Shown here piece after piece: positions 18,594 through 28,355 of a DNA stretch of 64,000 nucleotides. Origin of the DNA: Pleurocapsa sp. PCC 7319 (lineage in GTDB: Bacteria > Cyanobacteriota > Cyanobacteriia > Cyanobacteriales > Xenococcaceae); the NCBI RefSeq assembly GCF_000332195.1, contig NZ_KB235922.1, forward strand, positions 3,011,322 through 3,075,321, in the 5' to 3' direction. The notes under the pieces are model-generated. The model saw nothing but the letters and a program-made list of their open reading frames with translations. It was not told where the DNA came from and did not search any database. Positions within the stretch are counted from its first letter, which is position 1; each line of letters starts with the position of its first letter. Both the position numbers and the translations under genes were made by a program.

Positions 18594-19676
18594 ATGACAA
18601 CTACTTTACAGCAACGCGAAACTCGCGGCGCTTGGGAGAATTTCTGTCAGTGGGTAACAAGCACTAACAACCGCATCTATGTTGGTTGGTTTGGTGTCTT
18701 GATGATTCCTACACTCCTAGCTGCCACAGTCTGTTTTCTAATCGCCTTTGTCGCAGCACCTCCTGTAGACATCGACGGAATCCGTGAACCCGTAGCTGGT
18801 TCATTACTTTACGGTAACAACATCATCTCCGGTGCAGTTGTTCCTTCTTCTAACGCGATCGGTCTTCACTTCTACCCCATCTGGGAAGCAGCTTCCTTAG
18901 ATGAGTGGTTATACAACGGTGGTCCTTACCAACTAGTAATCTTCCACTTCTTGATCGGTGTTTTCTCTTACCTCGGTCGTCAGTGGGAATTATCTTACCG
19001 TTTAGGAATGCGTCCTTGGATCTGTGTTGCATATAGTGCACCTGTATCCGCAGCCACAGCAGTATTCCTAATCTATCCTCTAGGACAAGGTTCCTTCTCT
19101 GATGGAATGCCTTTGGGAATCAGTGGAACATTCAACTTCATGTTGGTCTTCCAAGCAGAACACAACATCTTAATGCACCCCTTCCATATGTTAGGTGTAG
19201 CTGGTGTCTTCGGTGGTTCTCTGTTCTCCGCAATGCACGGTTCTTTGGTAACTTCTTCCTTAGTACGTGAAACAACTGAAACTGAATCACAAAACTACGG
19301 TTACAAGTTCGGACAAGAAGAAGAGACTTACAACATCGTGGCAGCACACGGCTACTTCGGTCGTCTTATCTTCCAATATGCTTCTTTCAACAACTCTCGT
19401 TCCTTGCACTTCTTCTTAGGTGCATGGCCCGTAATCGGAATTTGGTTTACTGCAATGGGTATTAGCACCATGGCATTTAACCTCAACGGATTCAACTTCA
19501 ACCAATCGATCATGGATTCTCAGGGACGTGTAGTTAACACATGGGCAGACATCTTAAACCGCGCTAACCTCGGTTTCGAAGTAATGCACGAACGTAACGC
19601 TCACAACTTCCCCTTAGACTTAGCAAGTGGCGAGCAAGCTCCTGTAGCTTTAACCGCTCCTGCAATCAATGGGTAG
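18594..19676 (+). CDS. psbA: Photosystem II reaction centre protein D1
   Basis: 360 residues. D1 binds P680, pheophytin, QB and the manganese cluster in the thylakoid membrane. Visible ligands: Tyr161, Asp170, Glu189, His190, His198, His215, Ser264, His272, His332, Glu333, Asp342 and Ala344, followed by the 16-residue C-terminal extension cut off by CtpA. Residue 130 is Gln (FSYLGRQ), the form linked to low-light D1 in other cyanobacteria. Residues 80, 158 and 286 are Gly, Phe and Thr, so it is not the low-oxygen D1' type. Codon use is strongly biased to C-ending Phe and Asn codons, unlike neighbours. Single gene with its own terminator. Confidence 0.98.
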   Translation: MTTTLQQRETRGAWENFCQWVTSTNNRIYVGWFGVLMIPTLLAATVCFLIAFVAAPPVDIDGIREPVAGSLLYGNNIISGAVVPSSNAIGLHFYPIWEAASLDEWLYNGGPYQLVIFHFLIGVFSYLGRQWELSYRLGMRPWICVAYSAPVSAATAVFLIYPLGQGSFSDGMPLGISGTFNFMLVFQAEHNILMHPFHMLGVAGVFGGSLFSAMHGSLVTSSLVRETTETESQNYGYKFGQEEETYNIVAAHGYFGRLIFQYASFNNSRSLHFFLGAWPVIGIWFTAMGISTMAFNLNGFNFNQSIMDSQGRVVNTWADILNRANLGFEVMHERNAHNFPLDLASGEQAPVALTAPAING

Positions 19677-19720
19677 TTTGGTTTTGATAACTGCGCTTCT
19701 AGTTTGAAGTAAATAAATAA

Positions 19721-19755
19721 AAAAATGCTCTCCAACGATGGGGAGCATTTTTTTT
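19721..19755 (+). terminator. Rho-independent terminator of psbA
   Basis: ATGCTCTCC (19725-19733) pairs with GGGGAGCAT (19740-19748), loop AACGAT, followed by a run of eight Ts. It lies about 45 bases after the psbA stop. Confidence 0.92.
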
Positions 19756-19933
19756 GCTGATTTTATTGTTTAAGCATTCCTTAATCTTGATGTCAAAAGG
19801 ATTTATTATCAGTAGTCTTACTTGAATTCCTTTAATAAGAGGTGGTCTGAAAAAACTGATGTTATAAAGTAGTAAGTCTCAAGGACTTGAAACATAACAG
19901 TTGACAGTTATTAGTTGTATCTAAGTTTTATCT

Positions 19934-20308
19934 ATGTCTACTATTGAACAAATCAAACCTGCCGGGAAAGCAGATGTAATTATTTATGTACCTTACTATT
20001 CTAAAAATAAACACAGTTGGCTACCCCATGCGATCGCTTTATATCGTGAGGCATCTTTAGAAGGAGAGCGACAGGTAGAGGGGGGAGAAAGTATTCCCTT
20101 TGTAGCTAGTTGGTATGTGTCGAAATTACCTTCTGAATTAACTCGTTGCCGTTTACAGTTTGATGGACAGGCAGAATTGAGTTATGAGGTGACTTTATCT
20201 AATTCGGAGTTTATTGATTACCTAATTGATGTCATCATGAACTTTAAACGTTCTCAAATAACAGATTTTCCGAGAAGTTTTTATCGAAAACTGTTGCGTT
20301 TTGAATAG
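19934..20308 (+). CDS. EbsA-like type IV pilus biogenesis protein (tentative)
   Basis: 124 residues with no signal peptide. It reads DVIIYVPYYSKNKHSWLPHA and later ELTRCRLQFDGQAELSYEV. Length, the N-terminal YVPYY and the ELTRCRLQ...G.AELSYEVTL core match what I remember of the cyanobacterial EbsA family, needed for type IV pilus assembly and biofilm self-suppression in Synechococcus. That is recall, not a search. It precedes a BioD/DRTGG-domain gene by 35 bases on the same strand, which suggests one operon. Confidence 0.55.
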   Translation: MSTIEQIKPAGKADVIIYVPYYSKNKHSWLPHAIALYREASLEGERQVEGGESIPFVASWYVSKLPSELTRCRLQFDGQAELSYEVTLSNSEFIDYLIDVIMNFKRSQITDFPRSFYRKLLRFE

Positions 20309-20343
20309 CAAAGAGTACATCACAATCAATAAGGAGCGCTGGC

Positions 20344-21435
20344 GTGGCGAAATCTGCTAAACATCTTCTGATAGCTTCAACTGAGGCTTATAGTGGCAAA
20401 TCTACAACTATTTTAGGTTTGAGTCATTTATCTTTACAAAGGGAAATATCTGTTGGCTACGGACAACCTTTGGCAACCGATCTCAGAGAAAATTCAAGGG
20501 ACACTAAAAAAACAGAAGATGTAAATTTTCTGGCAACCACTCTAAAGTTATCATCCAATCAAGTTAAAACCCCTTTATTATTTCTCGATCGTCATACAAT
20601 TAATCGACGTTTGCAAGGAGACGATCAAGAAGATTATGCTCAAGCCTTACAAGAATATGTCAAACAGATAGAAGCAGACTTAGTTTTATTAAAAGGTCCT
20701 AGTAATCTTTGGGAAGGTGGTATTTTTAACTTGTCTGTACCAGAAATTGCCGCGGCAGTCGATGCCTCAATACTCTTGGTCGCCCGTTATCATCCCCTGA
20801 TGTTGGTGGATAGCTTATTGACAGCGAAAAAGTTTTTAGGAGATCGTCTCTTAGGAGTTGTCATTAATGATATACCCCAAGCAGAATTAACTACTGCTAG
20901 CGAGACAATCAAACCTTACCTAGAAAACCAAGAAATTCCTATTTTGGGAATGATACCGACAGATCGGATTCTTAATAGTGTTAGTGTCCAAGAAATAGCT
21001 ACTAGATTAGATGCCGAGGTTTTATGTTGTTCCGAACATTTAGACTGGATGGTAGAAAGCCTAAGTATTGGAGCTATGAACGTCAACTCAGCTTTAGGAT
21101 ATTTCCGCAATAGAGAAAATATGGCGGTGGTTACTGGTGGCGATCGCGCTGAATTGCAAATGGCAGCTCTAGAGACTTCGACTCATTGCTTGATCTTAAC
21201 TGGTAGGATTCCCCCCAAAGAATTGATTATTGAGCGTGCCGAAAGTTTAGATATTCCTATTTTATCAGTAGATACAGATACTTTGACTACAGTGGAAGTT
21301 GTTGATAATTCTTTTGGAAAAGTACCGATCCAAGAAGGAATTAAAGTAAAACAGATTCAAGATTTAATGCAACAGCATTTTGATATTGACAGACTGATTC
21401 AAAAGCTTGGTTTGGAAGTGGTGAGATCGGTTTAG
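20344..21435 (+). CDS. BioD-like/DRTGG-domain protein (phosphotransacetylase-family annotation)
   Basis: 363 residues from a GTG start preceded by AAGGAGCG. The N-terminal half is a P-loop, BioD/cobyrinate-synthase-like domain (LLIASTEAYSGKSTTILGL, residues 8-26, with ADLVLLKGPSNLWEGG). The C-terminal part is a DRTGG-type regulatory domain (residues about 215-325, with AVVTGGDRAELQMAAL). The catalytic phosphotransacetylase domain is absent, so acetate metabolism should not be assumed. It follows the EbsA-like gene closely. Confidence 0.75.
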   Translation: MAKSAKHLLIASTEAYSGKSTTILGLSHLSLQREISVGYGQPLATDLRENSRDTKKTEDVNFLATTLKLSSNQVKTPLLFLDRHTINRRLQGDDQEDYAQALQEYVKQIEADLVLLKGPSNLWEGGIFNLSVPEIAAAVDASILLVARYHPLMLVDSLLTAKKFLGDRLLGVVINDIPQAELTTASETIKPYLENQEIPILGMIPTDRILNSVSVQEIATRLDAEVLCCSEHLDWMVESLSIGAMNVNSALGYFRNRENMAVVTGGDRAELQMAALETSTHCLILTGRIPPKELIIERAESLDIPILSVDTDTLTTVEVVDNSFGKVPIQEGIKVKQIQDLMQQHFDIDRLIQKLGLEVVRSV

Positions 21436-21479
21436 GATTAAAATATAAATAAAATTGATAGTTTTAAAAAATCATTTGT

Positions 21480-21674
21480 ATGACAATAAATCTTCAAGTA
21501 CCAAGTATGGTTTGTGATGGCTGTGTAACAACAGTTACCGAAGCTATTACTACTCATGAACCAGAGGCAAAAGTTGAAATTAATCTTGATACCAAACAAG
21601 TAAAGGTTGAAACTAACGCTTCAGAAGAATCCATTAAGCAAATTATTACCGCAGCCGGTCATACTGTGGAGTAA
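21480..21674 (+). CDS. Heavy-metal-associated (HMA) domain protein, Atx1-like
   Basis: 64 residues, one HMA domain (beta-alpha-beta-beta-alpha-beta). The metal site is MVCDGCV (CxxC) at residues 11-17. Copper chaperones of this size in cyanobacteria hand Cu(I) to thylakoid and plasma-membrane P-type ATPases; no ATPase gene is nearby, so copper specificity is inference. The His seen in loop 5 of known cyanobacterial Atx1 may correspond to the His in AAGHTVE. Confidence 0.85.
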   Translation: MTINLQVPSMVCDGCVTTVTEAITTHEPEAKVEINLDTKQVKVETNASEESIKQIITAAGHTVE

Positions 21675-21701
21675 TCAAATTAACAGCATAGATTTAACTT
21701 A

Positions 21702-21734
21702 AACAGTAGTGACTTAAATCGAGTCACTGCCGTT
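21702..21734. terminator. Hairpin after the HMA gene
   Basis: AACAGTAGTGACT (21702-21714) pairs with AGTCACTGCCGTT (21722-21734), one mismatch and one G-U, loop of seven. No T-run follows. It may be a terminator or the outer hairpin of the adjacent ORF-less element. Confidence 0.5.
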
Positions 21735-21744
21735 TAATTGACTC

Positions 21745-21882
21745 CTCACCGCCCTAAAGAGTCGGTGATTCTGGTTTTTAGTTTTTAGTTTTTAGTTTTT
21801 AGTTCAAATTGACTACTAATTACTAATTACTAATTACTAAAAGAAGTCTTCCTAGAAGAAAGAGGCTTTAAACCCAGAACGA
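21745..21882. repeat. ORF-less IS200/IS605-like element, copy A
   Basis: Begins CTCACCGCCCTAAAGAG and ends AGAGGCTTTAAACCCAG. Both ends recur at 46029-46266. The interior of about 80 bases holds TTTTTAG and ACTAATT heptamer repeats and no gene. The terminal stem GTCTTCCTAG/CCAGAACGAT is degenerate here compared with copy B. It seems to be a non-autonomous, filled-in transposon remnant. Confidence 0.65.
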
Positions 21883-21898
21883 TGGTAAACATTCAGAG

Positions 21899-22297
21899 TT
21901 AATTTAAATAAGATTTGAGGACAATCCCCAGAAACGCAAATAAACCAGTGATAAATATAGATACTGCTACACTAAAGGCTAAAGAGGAGCGAGCCTGATA
22001 TCTATAATTTTCATTTTGAATGCGACGTAATTCTTGACGATGTTCTAAAGCAGCCAGAATAATAGCACAAGTACCGATACCAATAAAAGAAAGTCCTAAA
22101 ATTCTGGTTAAATGATGTGGATCAATCTCCCCATAAATCAGAGATTTTTGTAACGCCATAATAATTTGATCGACCCCAAAGCCAAAACTGATTAAAGATA
22201 AACAGGTACGAATCCAAGCCATCAAAGTTCTTTCGGCAGCAGCACGGTTACGCTCTTTGGCTAATTCGGTATTGTTACTCGGCATATTTTTGGACAT
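21899..22297 (-). CDS. DUF202 family inner-membrane protein (YidH-like)
   Basis: 132 residues. The family signature LAKERNRAAAERTLMAWIR is at residues 12-30, followed by RTCLSLISFGFG and three hydrophobic segments (about 34-52, 68-88, 108-128). The function of DUF202 is unknown. It stands alone, with the minus-strand end next to the ORF-less element. Confidence 0.85.
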   Translation of the reverse strand: MSKNMPSNNTELAKERNRAAAERTLMAWIRTCLSLISFGFGVDQIIMALQKSLIYGEIDPHHLTRILGLSFIGIGTCAIILAALEHRQELRRIQNENYRYQARSSLAFSVAVSIFITGLFAFLGIVLKSYLN

Positions 22298-22481
22298 GGA
22301 AATTATTAATTTACTAAAATAGTTTTAACTCAAATTAGACTAAGTCTTAGTTGACATCTTGTACGCCTTGCTAAAGCTATAAATAATTTAGGATAGTAGA
22401 CTATAGTTAGATGTTGATTGCTCTTCGAATCATATAGGGTAGGCTAGGGTGGTTAATTATGATTACTAACTACTTCTATTT

Positions 22482-23732
22482 ATGAGCAAGTCTATTTCTA
22501 CTTTCTGTTTTAGCCTAAGTGCGATCGCAGTTACCTCTTGGGGGCAAATCGTTCATGCTGCTCCCTTACAGTCAGTTTCCCCGAAACATATTCAGCATCT
22601 TGGCTTAGATCAGAAGTTAAGCAACCATGAGCTTGATTCTCAAAGACATACGATCAATCAATGTCGTATTGATTCAAATTGTCCTGAGATTCAATCTAGT
22701 CACACAACAGCTTCTGGTTGGAACGAAACTCAGCGTCAAGCTCTACAACAGGCAATCGATCATAGTCTTTTTTACCTAAGTACACCTAAAGCAGCTCAAA
22801 GTTATCGTAAATATGCCAACTCGGATTTTAACTTAGATCGTGTTAAGCGATCGCTAGTTAGATTTAAAGAATTATTGTTAACCACCGACTCTCCCATAGC
22901 TTTGTCACAAGCTGTGAAAGAAGAATTTGTCTTTTATCAGTCTGTAGGTAAAGATCGACAGGGAAAAGTTGATTTTACAGGCTATTTTGAACCAACATAC
23001 ACCGCTAGCCGAGTTCGTACAGAGGAATATCGCTATCCTCTATATCGTAAACCGGCAAATTTTGACCGTTGGACATCTCCTCACCCCACTCGCGCCCAGT
23101 TAGAAGGCAAAGATGGTTTGGCGGAAAATAAAAGTGTTTTAAAAGGTCAAGAACTTGTTTGGTTGAGCGATCGCTTAGAAGCATTTTTAATTCAGGTACA
23201 AGGTTCGGCCAAGTTAAACCTTACCGATGGTAGCACCATGACTGTTGGTTACGGCGGTACGACTAATTATCCTTACGTTAGCATCGGCAAAGAATTGGTT
23301 AATGATGGTCTCTTTGAGCTGGAGGAGTTGAGTCTACCAAAGGTGCTTGATTATTTTGCTACCCATCCCCAAGAATTGGATCGATATATTCCCCGCAATA
23401 AACGTTTTGTATTCTTCCGCGAGACTGGTGGTAAGCCACCTACAGGTAGTTTAGGTGTTCCTGTTACTGGCGATCGCTCTATTGCCACTGATAAATCTTT
23501 GATGCCTCCAGGAGCATTAGCTCTAATTGTTGCCCCCATTCCCGATCTAGAATCAACCGAGAACATTAAGCCACGGTTAGTTAGTCGCTATGTCTTAGAT
23601 CAAGATACAGGAAGCGCGATCAAAGGTGCCGGCAGAGTTGATATTTTCTTGGGTAGTGGTGATGTTGCCGGGGAAAGAGCAGGAAGAATTAATGGAAGTG
23701 GCAACTTATTTTATTTATTGTTGAAAGAATAA
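22482..23732 (+). CDS. mltA: Membrane-bound lytic murein transglycosylase A
   Basis: 416 residues. A signal peptide (residues 1-27, ending VHAAP) has no lipobox, so it may be secreted rather than lipidated. The MltA domain spans about residues 155-320: VDFTGYFEPTYTASRVRTEE, then VWLSDRLEAFLIQVQGSAKL. The C-terminal 3D domain carries GAGRVDIFLGSGDVAG; the Asp here is the catalytic acid in the family. It cleaves glycan strands in peptidoglycan to 1,6-anhydro products. The glycosyltransferase gene starts 28 bases downstream. Confidence 0.92.
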   Translation: MSKSISTFCFSLSAIAVTSWGQIVHAAPLQSVSPKHIQHLGLDQKLSNHELDSQRHTINQCRIDSNCPEIQSSHTTASGWNETQRQALQQAIDHSLFYLSTPKAAQSYRKYANSDFNLDRVKRSLVRFKELLLTTDSPIALSQAVKEEFVFYQSVGKDRQGKVDFTGYFEPTYTASRVRTEEYRYPLYRKPANFDRWTSPHPTRAQLEGKDGLAENKSVLKGQELVWLSDRLEAFLIQVQGSAKLNLTDGSTMTVGYGGTTNYPYVSIGKELVNDGLFELEELSLPKVLDYFATHPQELDRYIPRNKRFVFFRETGGKPPTGSLGVPVTGDRSIATDKSLMPPGALALIVAPIPDLESTENIKPRLVSRYVLDQDTGSAIKGAGRVDIFLGSGDVAGERAGRINGSGNLFYLLLKE

Positions 23733-23760
23733 GATCGATAATTTTTATGTCTAATAGTTT

Positions 23761-24993
23761 ATGAAAATTCTCATTATTTGCTCTACTTTTCCTTATCCTC
23801 CAACCAAAGGTAGACAACAGTTAAGAACATTTCATTTCCTCGAGTATCTTAATTCTCGTCATCAGATTACTTTGCTCACTCGTCGTAGTTCTGAGGTTAC
23901 TGATGATGAACTCGAAGCTCTCCGAGAACAGGTAACAGAATTAGTAGTATTTACAACTGCACCAAAAGATAAAGAATCTTTGGGGTTAATTGATCGCGCC
24001 AAGCGATTGGGGACATTTATTCAACAGGGAACACCGCCAGATATTTTAGACAACTATTCTCCAGAAATGGCAGCTTGGATTAATCAGGCGATCGCTGACT
24101 CCCAATTTGAGATCTTAGCTTGTGAAGATCGTTTGGATGAAATTTATATTGATTCTCAATGGCATCAAAAATTGGGAGTAGTATTAGATTTACATTTTTC
24201 TGAGTATGGCAAATACAAGGAACAGCTAAAAGCGGGAGATTCGGATAACGAGCTTAAAGATCAAATTAATCTGGGGTTACAAAAACGTTATGAACAAAAC
24301 TATTTAGAAAAATTTAGCGCGATTGTAACTGTAACAGCTCAAGATCGTCGTATAGTCAAAAAACTAGAGCCAGAAAGTTCAATTACCGTCATTCCCAATG
24401 GTGTAGATTTAACTAAATTTCCTCGCCGAATTACCAATCAAGGGGGGCAAAGAATTGTCTTTGTGGGCAATATGGATCGACCCGTCAATATTGATGCAGC
24501 ACGCTTTTTAGCTTTAGAAGTATTTCCGGCAATTCGCCAGCGTTATCCTGAGGCGGCACTAGAATTAGTTGGGGCGAAACCTGTAGCCGAAATTCTAGAG
24601 TTAAATGATTTACCAGGGATTATCGTGACGGGAAAAGTGACCAGTGTAGTGGAATATCTTCATTGGGCAACTGTCTGCGTAATTCCCATTCGTCAGGGAT
24701 ATGGCTTGAGAAATCGCACTCTGGAGTCGATGGCGGCAGGAGTTCCAGTGGTGGGAAGCGACCGCGCTTTGGCCGGATTTGAAGTTGACGGGTCAACTGT
24801 TCCCCTCAGAGCTATGCGAGCTAATACTCTAGAAGAGTATATTTATGCGATCGGTCGTTTGTTTTCCGAACCTAAACTCAGAGAAAGGCTCTCCGAAAAT
24901 GGACGTTCTCTGGTAGAAACGGAGTATACCTGGGATAAAGTCGGACAAAAATACGAGCAAGTGTTAATTGATACTCCCACTTTAAATACATAG
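23761..24993 (+). CDS. Glycosyltransferase, GT4-type (GT-B fold)
   Basis: 410 residues. The N-terminal Rossmann domain starts KILIICSTFPYPPTKGRQQL. The C-terminal nucleotide-sugar domain has VIPNGVDLTKF, VFVGNMDRPVNIDA and ESMAAGVPVVGSDRALAGF with the conserved Glu. This is a retaining GT4-type enzyme, probably for cell-surface polysaccharide; donor and acceptor cannot be inferred. It sits between mltA and an FAD oxidoreductase, all on the plus strand with gaps of about 30 bases. Confidence 0.88.
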   Translation: MKILIICSTFPYPPTKGRQQLRTFHFLEYLNSRHQITLLTRRSSEVTDDELEALREQVTELVVFTTAPKDKESLGLIDRAKRLGTFIQQGTPPDILDNYSPEMAAWINQAIADSQFEILACEDRLDEIYIDSQWHQKLGVVLDLHFSEYGKYKEQLKAGDSDNELKDQINLGLQKRYEQNYLEKFSAIVTVTAQDRRIVKKLEPESSITVIPNGVDLTKFPRRITNQGGQRIVFVGNMDRPVNIDAARFLALEVFPAIRQRYPEAALELVGAKPVAEILELNDLPGIIVTGKVTSVVEYLHWATVCVIPIRQGYGLRNRTLESMAAGVPVVGSDRALAGFEVDGSTVPLRAMRANTLEEYIYAIGRLFSEPKLRERLSENGRSLVETEYTWDKVGQKYEQVLIDTPTLNT

Positions 24994-25029
24994 ATAATTT
25001 TTATTAAACGTTTAATTCTCAATAACTTA

Positions 25030-26232
25030 ATGGCGCAAGTTGTAATTGTTGGAGCCGGTCCCACTGGGGCAACCATGGCACTACTCTTAATCAAAAGAGG
25101 AATCAAGGTCAAGCTAATAGAAGCATCCCGTGATTTTAAACGATTGTTTCGCGGAGAAGGATTGATGCCCAGTGGTTTAGATGCCTTGGAACAAATGGGG
25201 TTACTAGAATTAGTAGCTGATATTCCCCATCAATCTTTTGCTGCTTGGGAATTTATATTATCTGGGCGGACTCTATTTAAAGTATCTGAACCGATAGAGC
25301 CAGGGGGTAAACCATGCACTACAGTTTCCCAACCTCATCTACTCGCAGCAATTGTTCAACAAGCAGAGAAATATTCAGAGTTTGAATTTATCCAGGGAGA
25401 AGCTGTCAAAGATATTTTAAGTTCTAATCAAAGAGTTTCAGGGGTCAGATTAGGTTCTGGACGAGAAATAACTGCCGATTTAGTAATTGCTGCCGATGGT
25501 CGCAATTCTCTGCTGCGAAAACAGGCAGGTTTAAATTTAACCCAACTGCAAAGTAATATAGATATTCTCTGGTTTAAACTTGATTCTGGCTCATTGCTTC
25601 AATCAGAAAATATATTTTATTCAATTCTGCATGAACGAGACGGATTTGGTTTATTTCGTGCTTCTGAAGGTCAGTTGCACATCGGCTGGGGATTACACTC
25701 TGATGATGATTTTGACTGGAGAAAAATAGATTGGGCAGAAAAACTCGCAGCAGCTTCTCCCCCTTGGTTGGCAGAACATATACTCAATAATCGCGATACT
25801 CTGACTCAACCTCTCCTGTTGTCTGTAATTGTTGGTCGTTGCGATCGCTGGTCAATTCCTGGATTACTCTTACTAGGAGACGCAGTCCATCCTATGTCAC
25901 CGATCCGCGCTCAAGGTATTAATATGGCGTTTCGTGATGTTATTGTCGCTGCTAATCATCTAGTTCCCTTATTAATCCAAGCAGAAATTAATCTGAGCCA
26001 AATTGATTCAGTACTACTGCAAATTCAACAAGAACGAGAACCCGAAATCATCCGCATCCAAAAGTTACAAGCACAAGAAATGGCACAAGCAGAAATGTTA
26101 CATAAAAGTGCTTTACTTCGCTGGGGTGCTAGAACTTTCACTCCGATTATTCGCCCTGGTATTCGTGCTTCCTGGTTAAAACGACAAAAACAATTACGCC
26201 AGGGTGTTACCCCAGTTCATTTAGCTGTTTGA
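25030..26232 (+). CDS. FAD-dependent monooxygenase-type oxidoreductase
   Basis: 400 residues. The N-terminal dinucleotide motif VVIVGAGPTGATMALLLIKR (residues 4-23), the DG motif AADGRNSLLRKQAG near residue 155, and GLLLLGDAVHPMSPIRAQG near residue 280 are the three signatures of PHBH-class flavin monooxygenases. Substrate unknown. It overlaps the convergent cpcF-like gene by 12 bases. Confidence 0.88.
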   Translation: MAQVVIVGAGPTGATMALLLIKRGIKVKLIEASRDFKRLFRGEGLMPSGLDALEQMGLLELVADIPHQSFAAWEFILSGRTLFKVSEPIEPGGKPCTTVSQPHLLAAIVQQAEKYSEFEFIQGEAVKDILSSNQRVSGVRLGSGREITADLVIAADGRNSLLRKQAGLNLTQLQSNIDILWFKLDSGSLLQSENIFYSILHERDGFGLFRASEGQLHIGWGLHSDDDFDWRKIDWAEKLAAASPPWLAEHILNNRDTLTQPLLLSVIVGRCDRWSIPGLLLLGDAVHPMSPIRAQGINMAFRDVIVAANHLVPLLIQAEINLSQIDSVLLQIQQEREPEIIRIQKLQAQEMAQAEMLHKSALLRWGARTFTPIIRPGIRASWLKRQKQLRQGVTPVHLAV

Positions 26233-26886
26233 GCAATTTATGACATCATCACTCATTTCCTGAGATTGTCGTAAACAATATTTAATCCGTGCGACTATAG
26301 CTACCTCTGTTTCACTATCAATTAGTTCTTGAAATCTAACTTCAATTGCTGATAACAATTCAGGCTGACTGGTTGCCAAAGTATTGGCCAAGGCTTCTAA
26401 GCCAACAACAGCAGCATAACGAACTACCCATTCTCCATCTTCTGTCGCCAACAATAGAGTTTTTAGAACTTTTTGTTGCGCAGAGATTATTTGCTCTGGG
26501 GGCAACTTGAACCATTTAATACTACCTAGACCTTTAGCTGCTGCACGACGCACACTCTGAGAAAAATCAGTCACCGCAGCTTTGAGCAATAAATCAAGAG
26601 CATCAGGATCGCCAATACCGGCAAATACTCTGGTTGCCCAGGCTCTAGCACCATAATTATAATCGTCCAGATTGCTCAATAAATAAGGAACAACTGGGTC
26701 GCCAATTTGGATTAAACCATCAACTGCAGCCACGGATGCACCAGGATTATTGAAGCCTAAAACTTCGACTAAAGTAGGAATAGCAGCTCGATCCTTAGTC
26801 TCTGCTAAATCTTCTACTGTCTCTAGTAATAAATCAGCAGAATCTGCTTTATTTACTGCATCTATAAGTAATTGAATATCAGACAT
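26221..26886 (-). CDS. cpcF: Phycocyanobilin lyase subunit CpcF-like (HEAT repeats)
   Basis: 221 residues composed of HEAT-like repeats. Key stretches: RAAIPTLVEVLGFNNPGASV, YNYGARAWATRVFAGIGDP, SVRRAAAKGLGSIKW, and EWVVRYAAVVGLEALA. These match CpcF, which with CpcE attaches phycocyanobilin to the alpha subunit of phycocyanin. No cpc operon is in the window, so cpcF is unlinked here. The alternative is a related HEAT protein (for example NblB-like or a PecF-type lyase). Confidence 0.75.
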   Translation of the reverse strand: MSDIQLLIDAVNKADSADLLLETVEDLAETKDRAAIPTLVEVLGFNNPGASVAAVDGLIQIGDPVVPYLLSNLDDYNYGARAWATRVFAGIGDPDALDLLLKAAVTDFSQSVRRAAAKGLGSIKWFKLPPEQIISAQQKVLKTLLLATEDGEWVVRYAAVVGLEALANTLATSQPELLSAIEVRFQELIDSETEVAIVARIKYCLRQSQEMSDDVINCSNS

Positions 26887-27017
26887 TATAAATATAAGTT
26901 TTGATCGAGATAGATCTGAGATTGTTTTTAATATTCTATGGCTAATTGACGACTACCCATAGTTTCGCTCCTTGCTTCAGCGACTAAAAAGGAATGATTG
27001 AGAGATCTCAGTTGCAA

Positions 27018-28238
27018 TCAATCCAAGTTAAAATTAATTTCGCGTTTGTTGAAAGGTAAATTGTGATTAATCGCCATAATTTCTTCTCGTTCCATATGGT
27101 TTACTTCTCCAATGTAATTACGCAGAATTTGACTCATGCGTCGATTATAGAAGCGATGTAAACTGTAATTCTCAGTAGCTGGAAAACCTCGTCTTTTCTT
27201 GTGTCTTCCCCCTGCGCCAGGATCGTACATTTGAATACCGTTAGCTATGGCCCATTCAATCGGTTTATAGTAACAAGCTTCAAAATGGAGACAGTCATAT
27301 TCTTCATAACAACCCCAATAACGACCATATAAATTATTCCCTTTATGGAGACAAAAAGACATTCCCACCGGATTTTGCCCATCTTGTTCTGTATAGGCGA
27401 TAACTAGTAAAACACGATCGCTATAGTTGGGATAAAGCTGCTCAAAAAACTGACGGGTTAAATATTTACTACCCCAATAAAATTTATCACAGGTATTACT
27501 ATAAAACCGATAGATATAAGAATATAAATGACGGGGAATTTCTGAACCAACGTAAGTTTTAGTATATAAACCAGCTTTAGTTACAGCTTTTCGTTCTCGT
27601 TTAATATTTTTTCGCTGGTTGGTATTAAACATCTTGAGGTAATCATCAAAGGTCTGAAAGTTACGATTTGCCCAAATATAACCATGATGTAGCCAGCTAT
27701 AAAAACCTTGTCTTTCCATAACTTGGCGCCAGTCAGGATCGACAAACAAAAAATTACACCCCGAAAGACGATTGCGATCGCAAAAATTATCGATTGCAGC
27801 TACCATTATTTCTGTGATCAACTCTTCATCTTCCCCTGGAGCAATTAAAAATCGATAACCTACTGCGGGAGTAAAGGGGGTCATGCCCAATAATTTAGGA
27901 TAATATTCGATGCCTAAACGATGAGATAGATCTGCCCACTGATGGTCAAAGACAAATTCACCATAGCTATGACCTTTAATGTATAAAGGTGCCGCGCCAA
28001 TTAACTGACTATTACGCCACACTGCCAAGTGACATGGTTGCCAACCTGTACGGGCTGTCGCACTACCAGAAGTTTCAATATTGTTGAGCCATTCCCATTC
28101 TAAGAAAGGAGTACGCAAAGGCTTCGCCAGCTCATCCCATTGTGATTGAGGAATTTCGGCAATTTTAGAAATCCAAGATAAAGAATATTGAGGTTTAATC
28201 TGCTCAACCATAATGGTATTTTGAGGTTTGGAGGACAA
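27018..28238 (-). CDS. FemAB/GNAT-like protein (COG3146 type)
   Basis: 406 residues. Visible: WDELAKPLRTPFLEWEWLNN, APLYIKGHSYGEFVFDHQWA, YYPKLLGMTPFTPAVGYRFL, YWGCYEEYDCLHFEACYYKP and GRHKKRRGFPATENYSLH. This is the acyl-CoA N-acyltransferase-like family often labelled peptidogalycan biosynthesis; its real substrate is unknown. Length is standard. The ORF starts MSSKPQNTIM, with a second possible Met at residue 10. Confidence 0.8.
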   Translation of the reverse strand: MSSKPQNTIMVEQIKPQYSLSWISKIAEIPQSQWDELAKPLRTPFLEWEWLNNIETSGSATARTGWQPCHLAVWRNSQLIGAAPLYIKGHSYGEFVFDHQWADLSHRLGIEYYPKLLGMTPFTPAVGYRFLIAPGEDEELITEIMVAAIDNFCDRNRLSGCNFLFVDPDWRQVMERQGFYSWLHHGYIWANRNFQTFDDYLKMFNTNQRKNIKRERKAVTKAGLYTKTYVGSEIPRHLYSYIYRFYSNTCDKFYWGSKYLTRQFFEQLYPNYSDRVLLVIAYTEQDGQNPVGMSFCLHKGNNLYGRYWGCYEEYDCLHFEACYYKPIEWAIANGIQMYDPGAGGRHKKRRGFPATENYSLHRFYNRRMSQILRNYIGEVNHMEREEIMAINHNLPFNKREINFNLD

Positions 28239-28355
28239 ACTTTATTATTTAGCGTAATCAATATTGCCCAAGATTGCAGAAAAAACCTTTCTCCTTTTTC
28301 CTTTAACCCTTTCCCGATTAAACCAAAAACTGACTTGATTTGGGATCAAAATGAA

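Noticed and set aside
20344-21435. Phosphate acetyltransferase (Pta)
   Set aside because: The Pta catalytic domain is missing; only BioD-like and DRTGG parts are present.
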